Source: Verrucomicrobiaceae bacterium
GTDB taxonomy: Bacteria > Verrucomicrobiota > Verrucomicrobiia > Verrucomicrobiales > Verrucomicrobiaceae
Assembly: GCA_947466075.1 (NCBI GenBank)
Contig: CANIBP010000019.1
Coordinates: 1 to 64,000 of the forward strand
Direction of reading: 5' to 3'
Length of the DNA stretch: 64,000 nucleotides
A model generated the notes under the pieces. That model saw nothing but the letters and a program-made list of their open reading frames with translations. It did no database searches and had not been told where the DNA came from. Positions 42,174 through 51,629 of this stretch are shown one piece after another (the stretch's first letter is position 1; every line of letters starts with the position of its first letter). Position numbers and translations under genes: made by a program.

Positions 42174-43178
42174 ATGAAAACCACTCCCACCCACTTCACA
42201 GCCCTGCTGCTCGTCCCCATCATGCAGACCTTCGTGCGTAGTTGCCTAAGCTTATTCTTTCTATGCTCCATCGCATCTGGACAGGAAACATGGACCAAGA
42301 CCGATGTGGATCGATTGATGACCGAGCTGTCCAACTGGGGCAAGTGGGGAACCGATGACCAGATGGGGACGCTGAATTACATCACACCCGAGGTCCGGCA
42401 GGCAGCTGCAAAGCTGGTCAAGGAGGGGATAACGGTGTCCCTCTCCCGCGATGCCGCCAAGACAAAAGCCCCGGACAACGGCAGTCCTTATGAGCACAAC
42501 ATCGCCGCTGCCAGTGAGAATCAGGGCTGGAACGGAGGCAGCATCAAGGTTGCCTATCATGGCCTGGCCCACACGCATCTCGATGCGCTCTGCCACAAGC
42601 TTTACGACGGCAAAATGTATAATGGCTATTCATACAAGACCGTCACCGCCAATGGGGCTGAAAAGAACTCCATCATCAACCTCAAGGCGGGTGTATTCAG
42701 CCGCGCCATCCTGATCGACATCCCGCTGCTGAAAGGCGTGGATTATCTCGAACCGGGAACGGCTATTTTCGCCAAGGATCTCGACGCCTGGGAAAAACAC
42801 AGCGGGGTAACAGTCGGGGCGGGCGACATCGTCCTGGTGCGCACCGGCCATTGGAATCGACGGGACAAACTCGGCGTCGCCGCCCAGCGTCCGGGTCTGC
42901 ATGTTTCCTGCGTGCCATGGTTGCATGGTCGCAAGGCAGCGATGATCGGCACCGACCTTGCCTTGGATGTATCTCCCTCCCAAGTCCGGTTTTCCGACCA
43001 ACCGGTGCACCAGCTATGTCTGGTCGCCCTGGGTATGCCTGTGCTGGACTGCGCCGACCTCGAACAACTGTCCATCGAAGCCGCCAAACGGAAGCGATGG
43101 GATTTTCTCATCAGCATGGCCCCGCTCGCCGTCGATGGAGCCACCGGTAGTCCGATCAATCCGATCGTGACGTTCTGA
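42174..43178 (+). CDS. Secreted cyclase-family protein (kynurenine formamidase-like)
   Basis: 334 residues. It opens with a form of the local leader that diverges halfway ('MKTTPTHFTALLLVPIMQTF') and then has a second hydrophobic run ('SCLSLFFLCSIASGQE'), so the exported start could be either. The cyclase signature is 'GLAHTHLDALCHKLYDGKMY' near 130, matching H-x-x-T-H-x-D-x-P-x-H with Ala-Leu-Cys instead of Pro; the His/Asp set should bind Zn or Mn. 'GAGDIVLVRTGHW' is also typical. The family hydrolyses or cyclises small amides and lactones. The substrate here is unknown. Confidence 0.72.
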   Translation: MKTTPTHFTALLLVPIMQTFVRSCLSLFFLCSIASGQETWTKTDVDRLMTELSNWGKWGTDDQMGTLNYITPEVRQAAAKLVKEGITVSLSRDAAKTKAPDNGSPYEHNIAAASENQGWNGGSIKVAYHGLAHTHLDALCHKLYDGKMYNGYSYKTVTANGAEKNSIINLKAGVFSRAILIDIPLLKGVDYLEPGTAIFAKDLDAWEKHSGVTVGAGDIVLVRTGHWNRRDKLGVAAQRPGLHVSCVPWLHGRKAAMIGTDLALDVSPSQVRFSDQPVHQLCLVALGMPVLDCADLEQLSIEAAKRKRWDFLISMAPLAVDGATGSPINPIVTF

Positions 43179-43224
43179 GCGCCCACGTCGCATCTGCCGA
43201 AACGCTAGGAATAACAAACCGACC

Positions 43225-45051
43225 ATGAAACCCACCCTCACTCTCCTCACCGCCCTGCTGCTGGCACCGCTGGCCGCGCTCCAAGCCGCCGAATCACTTA
43301 CCCCTTACACGGCTGACAACGTGCCACAGAACGTCGTGGATCTATGGAAGGACGTTGATGCTCGCAAAGACGCACTCGAAACGAAGATCGTGAAGGAGTG
43401 GAGGGAAGATGGCGTGGTCTGCCGCTACGTCATCTTCAAGGTCGGCACGTTCAAAGGCGCGGACTCGCGGATTGCGGCTTTCTATTCCTTTCCCGAGGGC
43501 GCGAAGAAGTCGCCTGCATTTGTATGGGCGCATGGTGGTGGACAACGCGCGGATCGGGAGCGCGGCCTCTATTTTGCCAAACAGGGTTATGCCACGGTGG
43601 ACATCAACTGGGGCGGCCGCGAGATGGTCGAGGGGATCAAGGAGAACACGGACTGGGGGAATGTCGATCCCAGCCAAGGACCGCAGTTCTATCCGAAGGC
43701 GTTTCGTCGTGGGAAAAGTAATCTCCTGCCGGACGAACACACGATTGATTCGGTGGTTAGTCCGCGGAATGGAAACTGGTTCTTGCTGACCTATGCCGCC
43801 CGCCGGGCGATCACCTTTCTTGAACAACAACCGGAGGTAGATCCCGAGAAGATCGGATTTACTGGTTTCTCGATGGGTGGCAACATTACCTCGTATGTTG
43901 CCATCGATTCGAGGCTGAAAGCGGTGGTGCCCATGGTCGGTGGCACGGGATTCATCTCCAGCGAGTTCCCCGGAATAGCCCACAACCGGCCCAGCGCTGC
44001 CCCCTATAGCGGTCACGTCGAGTTGTTCGCCAACACCATGGAATCGCAGTCCTACTATCCGCATGTCAAAGTCCCCGTGCTTGTGCTGACGGCATCGGAC
44101 GACTTTCACGGGATTGTTGACCGCGCTTACACGTGTATGGATTTACTGCCACATAAAGACTGGCGGGTCAGCTTGAAGATGCATTACAGCCACAACCTCG
44201 GGGCGGAGCAGTGGATCATGATCAATCAATGGTTCGACAAATACCTCAAAGGCGAGCCCATCAACATCCCGAAGACCGCCGAGTCGAGCCTCGCGCTGAA
44301 GCCGGAGACCCACGCCGCTGTGTTCACCGTGAAGCCTGATCAGCCCGGTCAACTCAAGGCACTCGACATCTACTACAGCTATGACCCGAATCCGCAGTCA
44401 CGCTTCTGGAAGCTCGCTTCCAGCGTGCAACACGAGGGCGACACCTGGTCCGCGAACCTGCCGTTGCATAGCGGTCTGCCTTTGTTTGTATTTGCCAACT
44501 GCACCTATCCGCTCGGCACTGAACGCGAATCCTTCGATGGCAGAACTTCCACCTATACCATCACCTCCAGGGAGCAGGTGCATCTGCCCACCGAGTGGAA
44601 ACTGGAAAACTTGAAGACCTTGGCTGCCAGTGATGAATTACTGCCATCCTTTGAGCGTGGCTGGGGCGATTCTCCTATTGGCGGAGTCATCACCTACAAG
44701 TTCCGCGACCCCGAGATGAGGCTGCCCGGCAAAGATCGCGCACTGCGGCTGACTCTGACCAGCGTTACCGAGAGCTATGGCGTGCGATTCCGTATAACGA
44801 AGAACCACTACCTCACAGACGTCAAAGCACCGCCGCAGGATTACGTGGCAAACGTCCTCATCAAGCCTGGTGACACCAAGGTCGTCGTTGGCCTCGCTGA
44901 TTTCCTTGATTCCAAGAAGCAAACCATGCCGGACTGGAGCAACGTCTCCACCCTCAGGCTGGATTTCATCCAAAAAAGACAGTCGATACCCCTGAAGGGT
45001 AATCCCATGCTCCAGTCACTTGAGTGGACGGCTGCGAAGGCAGAGAAATAA
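43225..45051 (+). CDS. Secreted acetyl esterase-like alpha/beta-hydrolase
   Basis: 608 residues with the typical leader ('TLTLLTALLLAPLAALQAAE'). The catalytic domain (about 40-360) has 'WAHGGGQRADRERGLYFAKQ', a nucleophile elbow 'GFSMGGNITS' near 213-222, acid 'VLTASDDFHGI' and His in 'HYSHNLGAEQW', as in acetyl-xylan esterase/dienelactone-hydrolase relatives. The C-terminal third (about 365-600) is beta-rich and may be a carbohydrate-binding accessory part. Its leader DNA differs from that of the gene at 30720 at only 5 of 63 positions. It is followed by the alpha-galactosidase gene after seven bases. Confidence 0.75.
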   Translation: MKPTLTLLTALLLAPLAALQAAESLTPYTADNVPQNVVDLWKDVDARKDALETKIVKEWREDGVVCRYVIFKVGTFKGADSRIAAFYSFPEGAKKSPAFVWAHGGGQRADRERGLYFAKQGYATVDINWGGREMVEGIKENTDWGNVDPSQGPQFYPKAFRRGKSNLLPDEHTIDSVVSPRNGNWFLLTYAARRAITFLEQQPEVDPEKIGFTGFSMGGNITSYVAIDSRLKAVVPMVGGTGFISSEFPGIAHNRPSAAPYSGHVELFANTMESQSYYPHVKVPVLVLTASDDFHGIVDRAYTCMDLLPHKDWRVSLKMHYSHNLGAEQWIMINQWFDKYLKGEPINIPKTAESSLALKPETHAAVFTVKPDQPGQLKALDIYYSYDPNPQSRFWKLASSVQHEGDTWSANLPLHSGLPLFVFANCTYPLGTERESFDGRTSTYTITSREQVHLPTEWKLENLKTLAASDELLPSFERGWGDSPIGGVITYKFRDPEMRLPGKDRALRLTLTSVTESYGVRFRITKNHYLTDVKAPPQDYVANVLIKPGDTKVVVGLADFLDSKKQTMPDWSNVSTLRLDFIQKRQSIPLKGNPMLQSLEWTAAKAEK

Positions 45052-45058
45052 CATGATC

Positions 45059-47116
45059 ATGAAACACACCCTCACGCTCCTCGCCGTCCTGCTGTTCGCA
45101 TCGCTCAGCGCGGTAACGTTGGATGCGGCGGCGCCGACATCGGAAGAGAACGCTGCCGCTGCGCAATGGGCGAAGCGCCATATCTTCGCGGAGCATGCGA
45201 AGTTGCCGTTCAGCTTTGTGTTCGGTGGAAAATCATCGGATGAGTTGCTGCGTGATTGGAAGCGAACCGATGCAGTGCGTGAACTTGATGCCCAGCGCCG
45301 AGAGCGCACGCTCACGTGGATGGATGCGACTACGGGACTGCAAGTGCGGCTTGTTTCGACCGAGTATGTCAGCTTCCCCGTCGTCGAGTGGACAGTTTGG
45401 ATCAAGAACACCGGAAAGACCGACACGCCGCTCATCGAGAACATCCAAGGTCTCAACAGCACCTTCACCGCAAATCCGAAAGACGCACTTTCACTGCATG
45501 GCATTCGCGGTGACACCTGCGTGGCTGAGAGTTTTCAGCCTTGGACACGCGAACTAACAACCGGAGCGCGTCACGTTTTCTCTCCGCCAGTGAAAGGCGG
45601 CTACGCCTCCGGCAAATCCAGCGACGGCCCGGATGGCTGGCCTTACTGGAATCTTCAAACACCCAATGGCGGCATGATTCTCGCCGTCGGCTGGCCTGGG
45701 CAGTGGGAGGCGAAGTTTGAGCGCAGTGAAGATGGTTCGTTGCACCTGAGGGCTGGGCAGCAACTCACGCATCTCGTGTTGAAGCCGGGCGAAGAGATTC
45801 GCACGCCGTCCACCACACTTTTATTCTGGCAAGGTGACGATCTCGTGCGTGCGCAGAACCTCTGGCGCTCCTGGTATCTGGCCCATGTGCTGCCACGCAT
45901 CGGCGGCGTGCCGCAGCCGCCCACCACTCAGATACAAGTGGGCGGTTCGCTCGCCACATGGCCCGGCGTGCAGGCCTATCTCAATGCGGGCATCAAGCCG
46001 GACATCCTCTGGCGCGATGCAGGTTCGGATTCGAAAAGCACTTGGTATCCCAGCGCCGGACCACGCAAGACTGAGTGGCTGAACACCGGCACCTGGGAGC
46101 CCGATCCCGCCAGGTATCCGCAGGGTTTCCGACCCTTCAGTGACAAGGCGCGCGAGAACGGCATGCAGTTTCTGCTGTGGTTCGAGCCTGAGCGCGTCGG
46201 TGATCCTGGCTCATGGATTGGCAAGAACCATCCCGATTGGCTTCTGCCCGGCAACAGCGCTGGTGACGTGCTCAATCTCGGCAACCCCGATGCCTTGAAA
46301 TGGCTTATTGATCACATCGACGGCATGGTGAAATCTCAGGGCCTCGACTGGTATCGCGAAGACCTCAACGGCGACGGTTACGGCACCGCTTGGCGAAAAG
46401 CCGACGCGCCTGACCGGCAGGGCATCACCGAGAATCTCCATGTGCAGGGGCATCTCGCCTTTTGGGATGAACTGCGTCGCCGCAACCCGAAACTGCGCAT
46501 CGACTCATGCGCCTCAGGTGGACGTCGCAACGATTTGGAAACCATGCGCCGTTCCGTGCCGCTGCTGCGCAGCGACTGGTCATGCATGCCATTCAAAGAC
46601 GCAGCGCTGCAGCGCGAAGGCAATCAATCGCAAACCTATGGCCTCTCGTCGTGGTTGCCTTGGCAGGGCGCGGGTGTCCATTTCACTGACAACTATTCCG
46701 TGCGCAGTTATTTCCTGAGCGGTTTCGGCATGATCATCCCCGGCTGGACCAAGACGCCGGAGTCCATCGCCGCAGTGCAGAAAGGCTACGCCGAGTGCCG
46801 CCGCATCGCTCCGCTCATGCTCGGCGACTACTACCCGCTCACGCCCTACAGTCTCGACACGACCTCATGGATCGCATGGCAGTTCCATCGCACCGACTTG
46901 AACGAAGGCGTCGTGCAAGCCTTCCGCCGCCCCGAAGCCGCGACCGAAACGCTCACCGTCAAACTTTACGGCCTCGACCCGCAGCAACGCTACGAGATCG
47001 AAAATCTCGATGGCGGCAAAGAAGTCCGCACCGGCGCTGAACTCATGCGTGGCCATGCCATCACGTTTCGCGAGAAACCCGCCGCCGCCGTGCTCGTGCT
47101 AAAAGCCATCCAATGA
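45059..47116 (+). CDS. Secreted alpha-galactosidase, GH36-like
   Basis: 685 residues from the ATG at 45059 (45053 is also in frame). Leader 'MKHTLTLLAVLLFASLSAVT'. An N-terminal beta-supersandwich leads to a TIM barrel with the GH36/melibiase blocks: 'WRDAGSDSKSTWYPSAGPRK', 'FLLWFEPERVGDPGSW', 'LNLGNPDALKWLIDHID', the nucleophile Asp in 'DWYREDLNGDG', and the acid/base region 'IDSCASGGRRNDLETMRRS' ending in R-x-D. It releases alpha-linked galactose from oligo- or polysaccharides. Export places it in the periplasm or outside the cell. With the mutarotase at 22931 it points to galactose-containing substrates. Confidence 0.85.
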   Translation: MKHTLTLLAVLLFASLSAVTLDAAAPTSEENAAAAQWAKRHIFAEHAKLPFSFVFGGKSSDELLRDWKRTDAVRELDAQRRERTLTWMDATTGLQVRLVSTEYVSFPVVEWTVWIKNTGKTDTPLIENIQGLNSTFTANPKDALSLHGIRGDTCVAESFQPWTRELTTGARHVFSPPVKGGYASGKSSDGPDGWPYWNLQTPNGGMILAVGWPGQWEAKFERSEDGSLHLRAGQQLTHLVLKPGEEIRTPSTTLLFWQGDDLVRAQNLWRSWYLAHVLPRIGGVPQPPTTQIQVGGSLATWPGVQAYLNAGIKPDILWRDAGSDSKSTWYPSAGPRKTEWLNTGTWEPDPARYPQGFRPFSDKARENGMQFLLWFEPERVGDPGSWIGKNHPDWLLPGNSAGDVLNLGNPDALKWLIDHIDGMVKSQGLDWYREDLNGDGYGTAWRKADAPDRQGITENLHVQGHLAFWDELRRRNPKLRIDSCASGGRRNDLETMRRSVPLLRSDWSCMPFKDAALQREGNQSQTYGLSSWLPWQGAGVHFTDNYSVRSYFLSGFGMIIPGWTKTPESIAAVQKGYAECRRIAPLMLGDYYPLTPYSLDTTSWIAWQFHRTDLNEGVVQAFRRPEAATETLTVKLYGLDPQQRYEIENLDGGKEVRTGAELMRGHAITFREKPAAAVLVLKAIQ

Positions 47117-48024
47117 ATCCAACCATGAACACCACCACCCGCCTCTTCATTACCCTCCTCGCCTTCGCTTTGCCTTTCGGCACGCGAAGCTCTGCCGCTG
47201 ACGCGCCTATTAAACATCGCCTTCTCTTCACCGAGTATGGCAAAGGACCAAATCGTTTCATCGAACTCGATGCCGATGGAAAATTGGTGTGGGAGTTCAA
47301 GCCGCCGAGCACCACGGTGATCTTCCATGTGCTGCCGAATGGGAACATCCTTTTTGGCTACGGTGGCCAGCCCACGGGCGTGCGCGAGATCACTTCGCGT
47401 GGTGAGACAGTGTTCGATTACGTCAGCAAGTCGCATCAGGTCTTCGGCAGCGAGCGACTCGCGAACGGCAACACGCTCGTGGCCGAGCAGGAGCCGTGTC
47501 AGGCCGTGGAGGTGAATCCGAAAGGTGAGATCGTGCATGTCACGCCGCTGACGACGAGCGCGAAGGGCTTTCACCTTCAGGTGCGCAACGTCCATAAACT
47601 GGCGAACGGCAACATCCTCGCCGCGCATGAAGGCGAGGGCGCGGTGCGCGAGGTGGACCCGAGCGGCAAGGTCGTGTGGGAATACACTGGCGTGACGAAC
47701 ACAGGCGAGGCGCAACGGCTCGCCAATGGAAACACGCTCATCTGCTGCGGCACGCAGAAGCGCTTGATCGAGGTCACACCGGACAAGCAGATCGTGTGGG
47801 AGTTCAGCGACAAGGATGCACCGGATTTGAACATCACCTGGGTCTCCAGCCTTCAGCAGCTCAAGAACGGAAACCTGCTCATTGGCAACTTCATGCGCGG
47901 CAAGGAAGGCCACGGCGCGCACGCCATCGAAGTCACGCACGACAAGGAGAAGCGCGTCGTCTGGAAATGGGACGACCACAGCCTCATCAAGTCACTCACC
48001 ACCGTCCGCGTCATCGGTGAATAA
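47113..48024 (+). CDS. Secreted PQQ-like beta-propeller protein
   Basis: 303 residues; the start at 47113 overlaps the galactosidase stop, and 47125 is an alternative. Signal 'FITLLAFALPFGTRSSAAD'. The rest is a series of propeller blades: 'ELDADGKLVWEFKPPS', 'HVLPNGNILFGYGG', 'RLANGNTLVAEQE', 'KLANGNILAAHEGEG', 'RLANGNTLICCG', each with the 'L-x-NGN-x-L' turn and 'G-x-VWEY/F' strand. This type is found in PQQ-like repeat and arylsulfotransferase-like proteins. No catalytic residues can be assigned. It probably binds a sugar or assists neighbouring enzymes. Confidence 0.7.
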   Translation: MNPTMNTTTRLFITLLAFALPFGTRSSAADAPIKHRLLFTEYGKGPNRFIELDADGKLVWEFKPPSTTVIFHVLPNGNILFGYGGQPTGVREITSRGETVFDYVSKSHQVFGSERLANGNTLVAEQEPCQAVEVNPKGEIVHVTPLTTSAKGFHLQVRNVHKLANGNILAAHEGEGAVREVDPSGKVVWEYTGVTNTGEAQRLANGNTLICCGTQKRLIEVTPDKQIVWEFSDKDAPDLNITWVSSLQQLKNGNLLIGNFMRGKEGHGAHAIEVTHDKEKRVVWKWDDHSLIKSLTTVRVIGE

Positions 48025-48040
48025 CCTCACACACACGACC

Positions 48041-49018
48041 ATGCCCAAAATAGCTATCACCGACTACACCTTTCCTGACCTCAGCCTGGAAGAAGCTGTG
48101 CTTCGACCTGCGGGTGTCGAGATCGTCTCCTTCAAAGAAAAGCGTTCACCCGCGGAACTTGCCGACCTCGTGCGCAATGCCGATGCCGTGATCGCGCAGT
48201 TTGCTCCCGTGAACGCCGAAGTCGTCGCTGCGATGACCAAGGCGAAGGCCATCGTGCGCTATGGCATCGGCTACGACAATGTGGACACCACTGCCGCACG
48301 CGAGCGTGGCATCCCGGTGTGCAACATCCCGGACTACTGCGTTGATGAAGTCGCAGATCACACGCTGGCCTTCATCCTCGCCATCACGCGGCAGGTGGTT
48401 CCAAACGCGCTCGACATCCGCGCTGGCAAGTGGGGCCTCGCCACGCCGTTGACCGCGATGTCATCGCTGAAGCACCTCACGATTGGCATTGTCGGCTTTG
48501 GACGTATCGGTCGTGAGGTCGTGCAGCGTCTGCTCGCGTTCAAAGCTCGTGTGTTGGTGTTTGATCCCGTCGTGGCGGCGGATGAGATCGCCAAAGCTGG
48601 AGCGGTGGCCGCAGCGTCTTTCGATGAGTTGCTCGCGCAGAGTGACATTGTCTCGCCGCACTGCCCATCCACACCGAAGACAAAACAACTCTTCAACGCC
48701 GCCGTGTTCGCGAAGATGAAAGCGGGCTCCATCTTCATCAACGTAGGCCGTGGCGATCTCGCCGACAGCGCCGCCATCACGGACGCTCTGCAATCCGGTC
48801 ATCTCGCCGGTGCCGCGCTCGACGTCTTCGATCCCGAGCCGATTCCGGCAGATCATCCGATCCGCACGATGCCGAACGTCATCCTCGCCGCGCACATCGC
48901 CTCCGCGAGTCCGCCTGCGGTGAAGACGCTGCGTGAGACCGCCGCACGCATCGCGCTCATGGCCGTGCGCGGCGAGCCGCTGCCGAATGTCGTCAACGGC
49001 GTGACCACCGCGAAGTGA
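48041..49018 (+). CDS. D-isomer-specific 2-hydroxyacid dehydrogenase
   Basis: 325 residues from the ATG at 48041, cytosolic. Catalytic domain start 'KIAITDYTFPDLSLEEAVLR'; NAD-binding Rossmann motif 'GIVGFGRIGREVV' near 149-161 with 'VFDPVVAADE' ending strand 2; 'PHCPSTPKTKQLFNAAVF'; catalytic Arg in 'INVGRGDLADSAA'; Glu in 'DPEPIPADHPI'; His in 'LAAHIASAS'. It looks like the CtBP/phosphoglycerate-dehydrogenase-like branch. It reduces a 2-oxoacid or oxidises a 2-hydroxyacid with NAD(H). In this cluster it may act on a sugar-acid intermediate. It is the first cytosolic catabolic gene before the lactonase. Confidence 0.85.
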   Translation: MPKIAITDYTFPDLSLEEAVLRPAGVEIVSFKEKRSPAELADLVRNADAVIAQFAPVNAEVVAAMTKAKAIVRYGIGYDNVDTTAARERGIPVCNIPDYCVDEVADHTLAFILAITRQVVPNALDIRAGKWGLATPLTAMSSLKHLTIGIVGFGRIGREVVQRLLAFKARVLVFDPVVAADEIAKAGAVAAASFDELLAQSDIVSPHCPSTPKTKQLFNAAVFAKMKAGSIFINVGRGDLADSAAITDALQSGHLAGAALDVFDPEPIPADHPIRTMPNVILAAHIASASPPAVKTLRETAARIALMAVRGEPLPNVVNGVTTAK

Positions 49019-49054
49019 TTCCATCTTTCCAACACTCCAATCATCCACAACACC

Positions 49055-50098
49055 ATGACCACACGACGTTCCTTCCTTACTTCCATCAGTTCACTCGCGG
49101 CCACACCGTTGCTGGCGCGTGATTTCGGCCCCGGCGCCGCACCCGTGCGTTATCCCGAGCCGGATGTCATCGCGCTCGATAAGGCATTCGAGAAATACAA
49201 GATCGGCTCCGCGCCCATTGAGCGACTGCACACCGGCATGTATTGGGCTGAAGGGCCTGCGTGGAGCGGTTGGGGGCAGTATCTCGTGTGGAGCGACATC
49301 CCGAACAACGTGCAGCATCGTTGGCTCCAGGATGACGGCGAAGTCACAACGATTCACAAGCCCGCCGGTCACAGCAATGGCAACACCTTTGACCGCGAGG
49401 GTCGGCAGATTTCCTTCGAGCACGGCAACCGCCACGTGGTGCGCTACGAGGCCGACAACAGCCTCACCGTCCTCGCCGACAAGTTTGACGGCAAGCCCTT
49501 CAACGCACCCAACGACGGTGCCGTGCATCCCGATGGCAGCGTGTGGTTCACCGATCCGGGCTACGGCAGTCTGGGCAACTATGAGGGAAACAAAGGCGAT
49601 CTATTGCTCAAAGAAGCGGTCTATCGCATCGATCCGAGCGGCAAAGTGGAGAAGGTCACCGATGAAATCTTCAAGCCCAACGGCCTTTGTTTCTCGCCTG
49701 ACTACAAGAAGGTCTATGTGGCCGACACCGGTGCCACGCATTACCCCGAGGCACCGAAGAACATCAAAGTCTGGGACATCGACGGCGCGAAGCTGAAGAA
49801 CGGCCGAGAGTTCGCCTCCATGAAAATGGACCTCAATGGCAAAGAGGTCGCCGGACTCGCAGACGGCATTCGTTGCGACAAAGACGGCAACATCTGGGCC
49901 GGATCTGGTTGGGTGGGCGATGGCTACGACGGCGTGCAAATCTTTTCACCTGAGGGCAAACGCATCGGTCAGATCGTGCTGCCGGAAGTGTGTAGCAATG
50001 TGTGCTTCGGCGGTCCACGCCGCAATCGCCTGTTCATGACCGCCAGCCGCAGTCTGTATGCCGTGCATGTCGAGGCCATCGGCGCTCATTGGTGCTGA
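49055..50098 (+). CDS. Exported SMP-30/gluconolactonase-family protein
   Basis: 347 residues. Tat-like signal 'TTRRSFLTSISSLAATPLLA'. SMP-30 landmarks: 'YWAEGPAWSGWGQYLVWSDI' (metal Glu of the first blade), 'HSNGNTFDREGRQISFEHGN', 'NAPNDGAVHPDGSVWFTDPG' (metal Asn), 'PNGLCFSPDYKKVYVADTG' (metal Asn/Asp) and 'ADGIRCDKDGNIWAGSG'. The enzyme opens aldono-lactones to aldonic acids using a divalent metal. In the periplasm it would hydrolyse lactones formed by a dehydrogenase such as that at 8216. It precedes mqo by 18 bases. Confidence 0.86.
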   Translation: MTTRRSFLTSISSLAATPLLARDFGPGAAPVRYPEPDVIALDKAFEKYKIGSAPIERLHTGMYWAEGPAWSGWGQYLVWSDIPNNVQHRWLQDDGEVTTIHKPAGHSNGNTFDREGRQISFEHGNRHVVRYEADNSLTVLADKFDGKPFNAPNDGAVHPDGSVWFTDPGYGSLGNYEGNKGDLLLKEAVYRIDPSGKVEKVTDEIFKPNGLCFSPDYKKVYVADTGATHYPEAPKNIKVWDIDGAKLKNGREFASMKMDLNGKEVAGLADGIRCDKDGNIWAGSGWVGDGYDGVQIFSPEGKRIGQIVLPEVCSNVCFGGPRRNRLFMTASRSLYAVHVEAIGAHWC

Positions 50099-50116
50099 TA
50101 ACCGCCGCCTGAACTG

Positions 50117-51628
50117 ATGCCAACACCACCGGACATGAATGCCCGCATCCTCGAAGCCCCCGACATCGTGCTTGTCGGCAGCGGCATCATGTCCGCGACG
50201 CTGGCGGTGATGCTCAAGCGGCTCAATCCGCGGCTCCGCATCCAGATGTTCGAGGTCACGAATGAACTCGCACAGGAAGCCTCGAATGGCTGGAACAACG
50301 CGGGCACAGGCCACGCCGGCATTTGCGAACTCAGCTACACTCCGGCACGCGATCAAAGCGGTGGCGTGCCCATCAGCCTGGCCTTGCATATCTTTGAGCA
50401 GTTCGAGCACTCGAAGCAGTTCTGGGGCTCCGCGACTGCTGAAGGCATGGTGGGAGCTGCTGCGGATTTCATCCATGCGGTGCCGCATGTCTGCTTCGTG
50501 AAGGGACGGGAAGACGTGGACTTCTTGCGCGCACGCCACACCGCGATGGCTGATCATCATTTCTTCCGAAGCATGACGTTCACGAACGATCCATCGATTA
50601 TCCAACAGTGGGCTCCGCTGGTGATGGAAGGACGCGATGCTTGTCCAGTCGCGGCCACCTCCGGCGCTGGCACCGAGGTGGACTACGGCCTGCTGGCCCG
50701 CCGTCTTTGCAGCTGGCTGGCGGAGCAGGAGTATTGTGGCATCGCCGCCGGATGGAAGGTCACAAAACTCCAGCGCGGTGTGGGTGAATGGCATCTTGAT
50801 CTGCGATGCATGGCTTCCGGTGAAGAGCGCAAGCAACGTGCGAAGTTCGTCTTCGTCGGCGCGGGCGGCGGCAGCCTGCCTTTGCTGCAATCCACCGGTC
50901 TCGCCGAAGTCGCTGGTCTTGGCGGATTTCCCATCGGCGGCCAGTGGCTTGTGTGCGATGAGCCTTCGATCTGCGCCCGGCACGAAGCGAAGGTTTATGG
51001 TGCCACGCCTCCCTCTTCACCCAGCCTCGGTGCGGGACACCTCGATGTGCGGCGACTCAATGGCCAGCGCCAGCTTCTCTTCGGCCCGTTTGCTTCATGG
51101 ACGACGCGTTTCCTCAAACACGGACACTGGAGCGATCTGCCGCTTTCGATTCGCGCGAACAATCTCGGTGCTCTGCTGCAGACCGCCGTGCGCAACCGCT
51201 CGCTGGTGAAGTATCTCGTCACCCAGGGTCTGCAGAGCATGGAGAGCCGCATGGATGCCGTGCGCGAGTATTACCCCAATGCCCGCTCGGAACACTGGAG
51301 GCTCGTGCAGGCAGGAATCCGTGTGCAGGCCATCAAGAAAGCGGACCGTGGCGCGGTGTATTTCGGCACCGAAGTATTTTCCTCCGCAGACCGTTCGATC
51401 GCTGCGCTGCTGGGCGCTTCGCCGGGCGCATCGGTCTCGGTGAACATTGCGCTCGAGGTCGTTCAGACCTGCCTGCCGCATCTGCTCACCAGCGCTGAAG
51501 GCCAGGAACGCATGAGGCGGATGATCCCCACCTTTGACCAAGACCTGAAGCAGTCCGGTCATGCTGCCCTGTTCGAGAAAACCAGTCGTGAAGCCACAGA
51601 ACGGCTGCAACTCAATTCCAAAAACTAA
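50117..51628 (+). CDS. mqo: Malate:quinone oxidoreductase
   Basis: 503 residues; the start at 50135 (MNARILEAPDIVLV) is equally good. FAD-binding Rossmann start 'DIVLVGSGIMSATLAVMLKR', followed by the Mqo signature 'SNGWNNAGTGHAGICELSYT'. Later motifs 'VFVGAGGGSLPLLQSTGL' and 'PIGGQWLVCDEP' match the family, whose usual length is about 490-550. Mqo oxidises (S)-malate to oxaloacetate and reduces quinone, acting at the inner membrane without a transmembrane segment. Its place between a gluconolactonase and a sugar kinase is unusual for a TCA-cycle enzyme; action on another 2-hydroxyacid such as a sugar acid is possible. Confidence 0.88.
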   Translation: MPTPPDMNARILEAPDIVLVGSGIMSATLAVMLKRLNPRLRIQMFEVTNELAQEASNGWNNAGTGHAGICELSYTPARDQSGGVPISLALHIFEQFEHSKQFWGSATAEGMVGAAADFIHAVPHVCFVKGREDVDFLRARHTAMADHHFFRSMTFTNDPSIIQQWAPLVMEGRDACPVAATSGAGTEVDYGLLARRLCSWLAEQEYCGIAAGWKVTKLQRGVGEWHLDLRCMASGEERKQRAKFVFVGAGGGSLPLLQSTGLAEVAGLGGFPIGGQWLVCDEPSICARHEAKVYGATPPSSPSLGAGHLDVRRLNGQRQLLFGPFASWTTRFLKHGHWSDLPLSIRANNLGALLQTAVRNRSLVKYLVTQGLQSMESRMDAVREYYPNARSEHWRLVQAGIRVQAIKKADRGAVYFGTEVFSSADRSIAALLGASPGASVSVNIALEVVQTCLPHLLTSAEGQERMRRMIPTFDQDLKQSGHAALFEKTSREATERLQLNSKN

Positions 51629-51629
51629 C

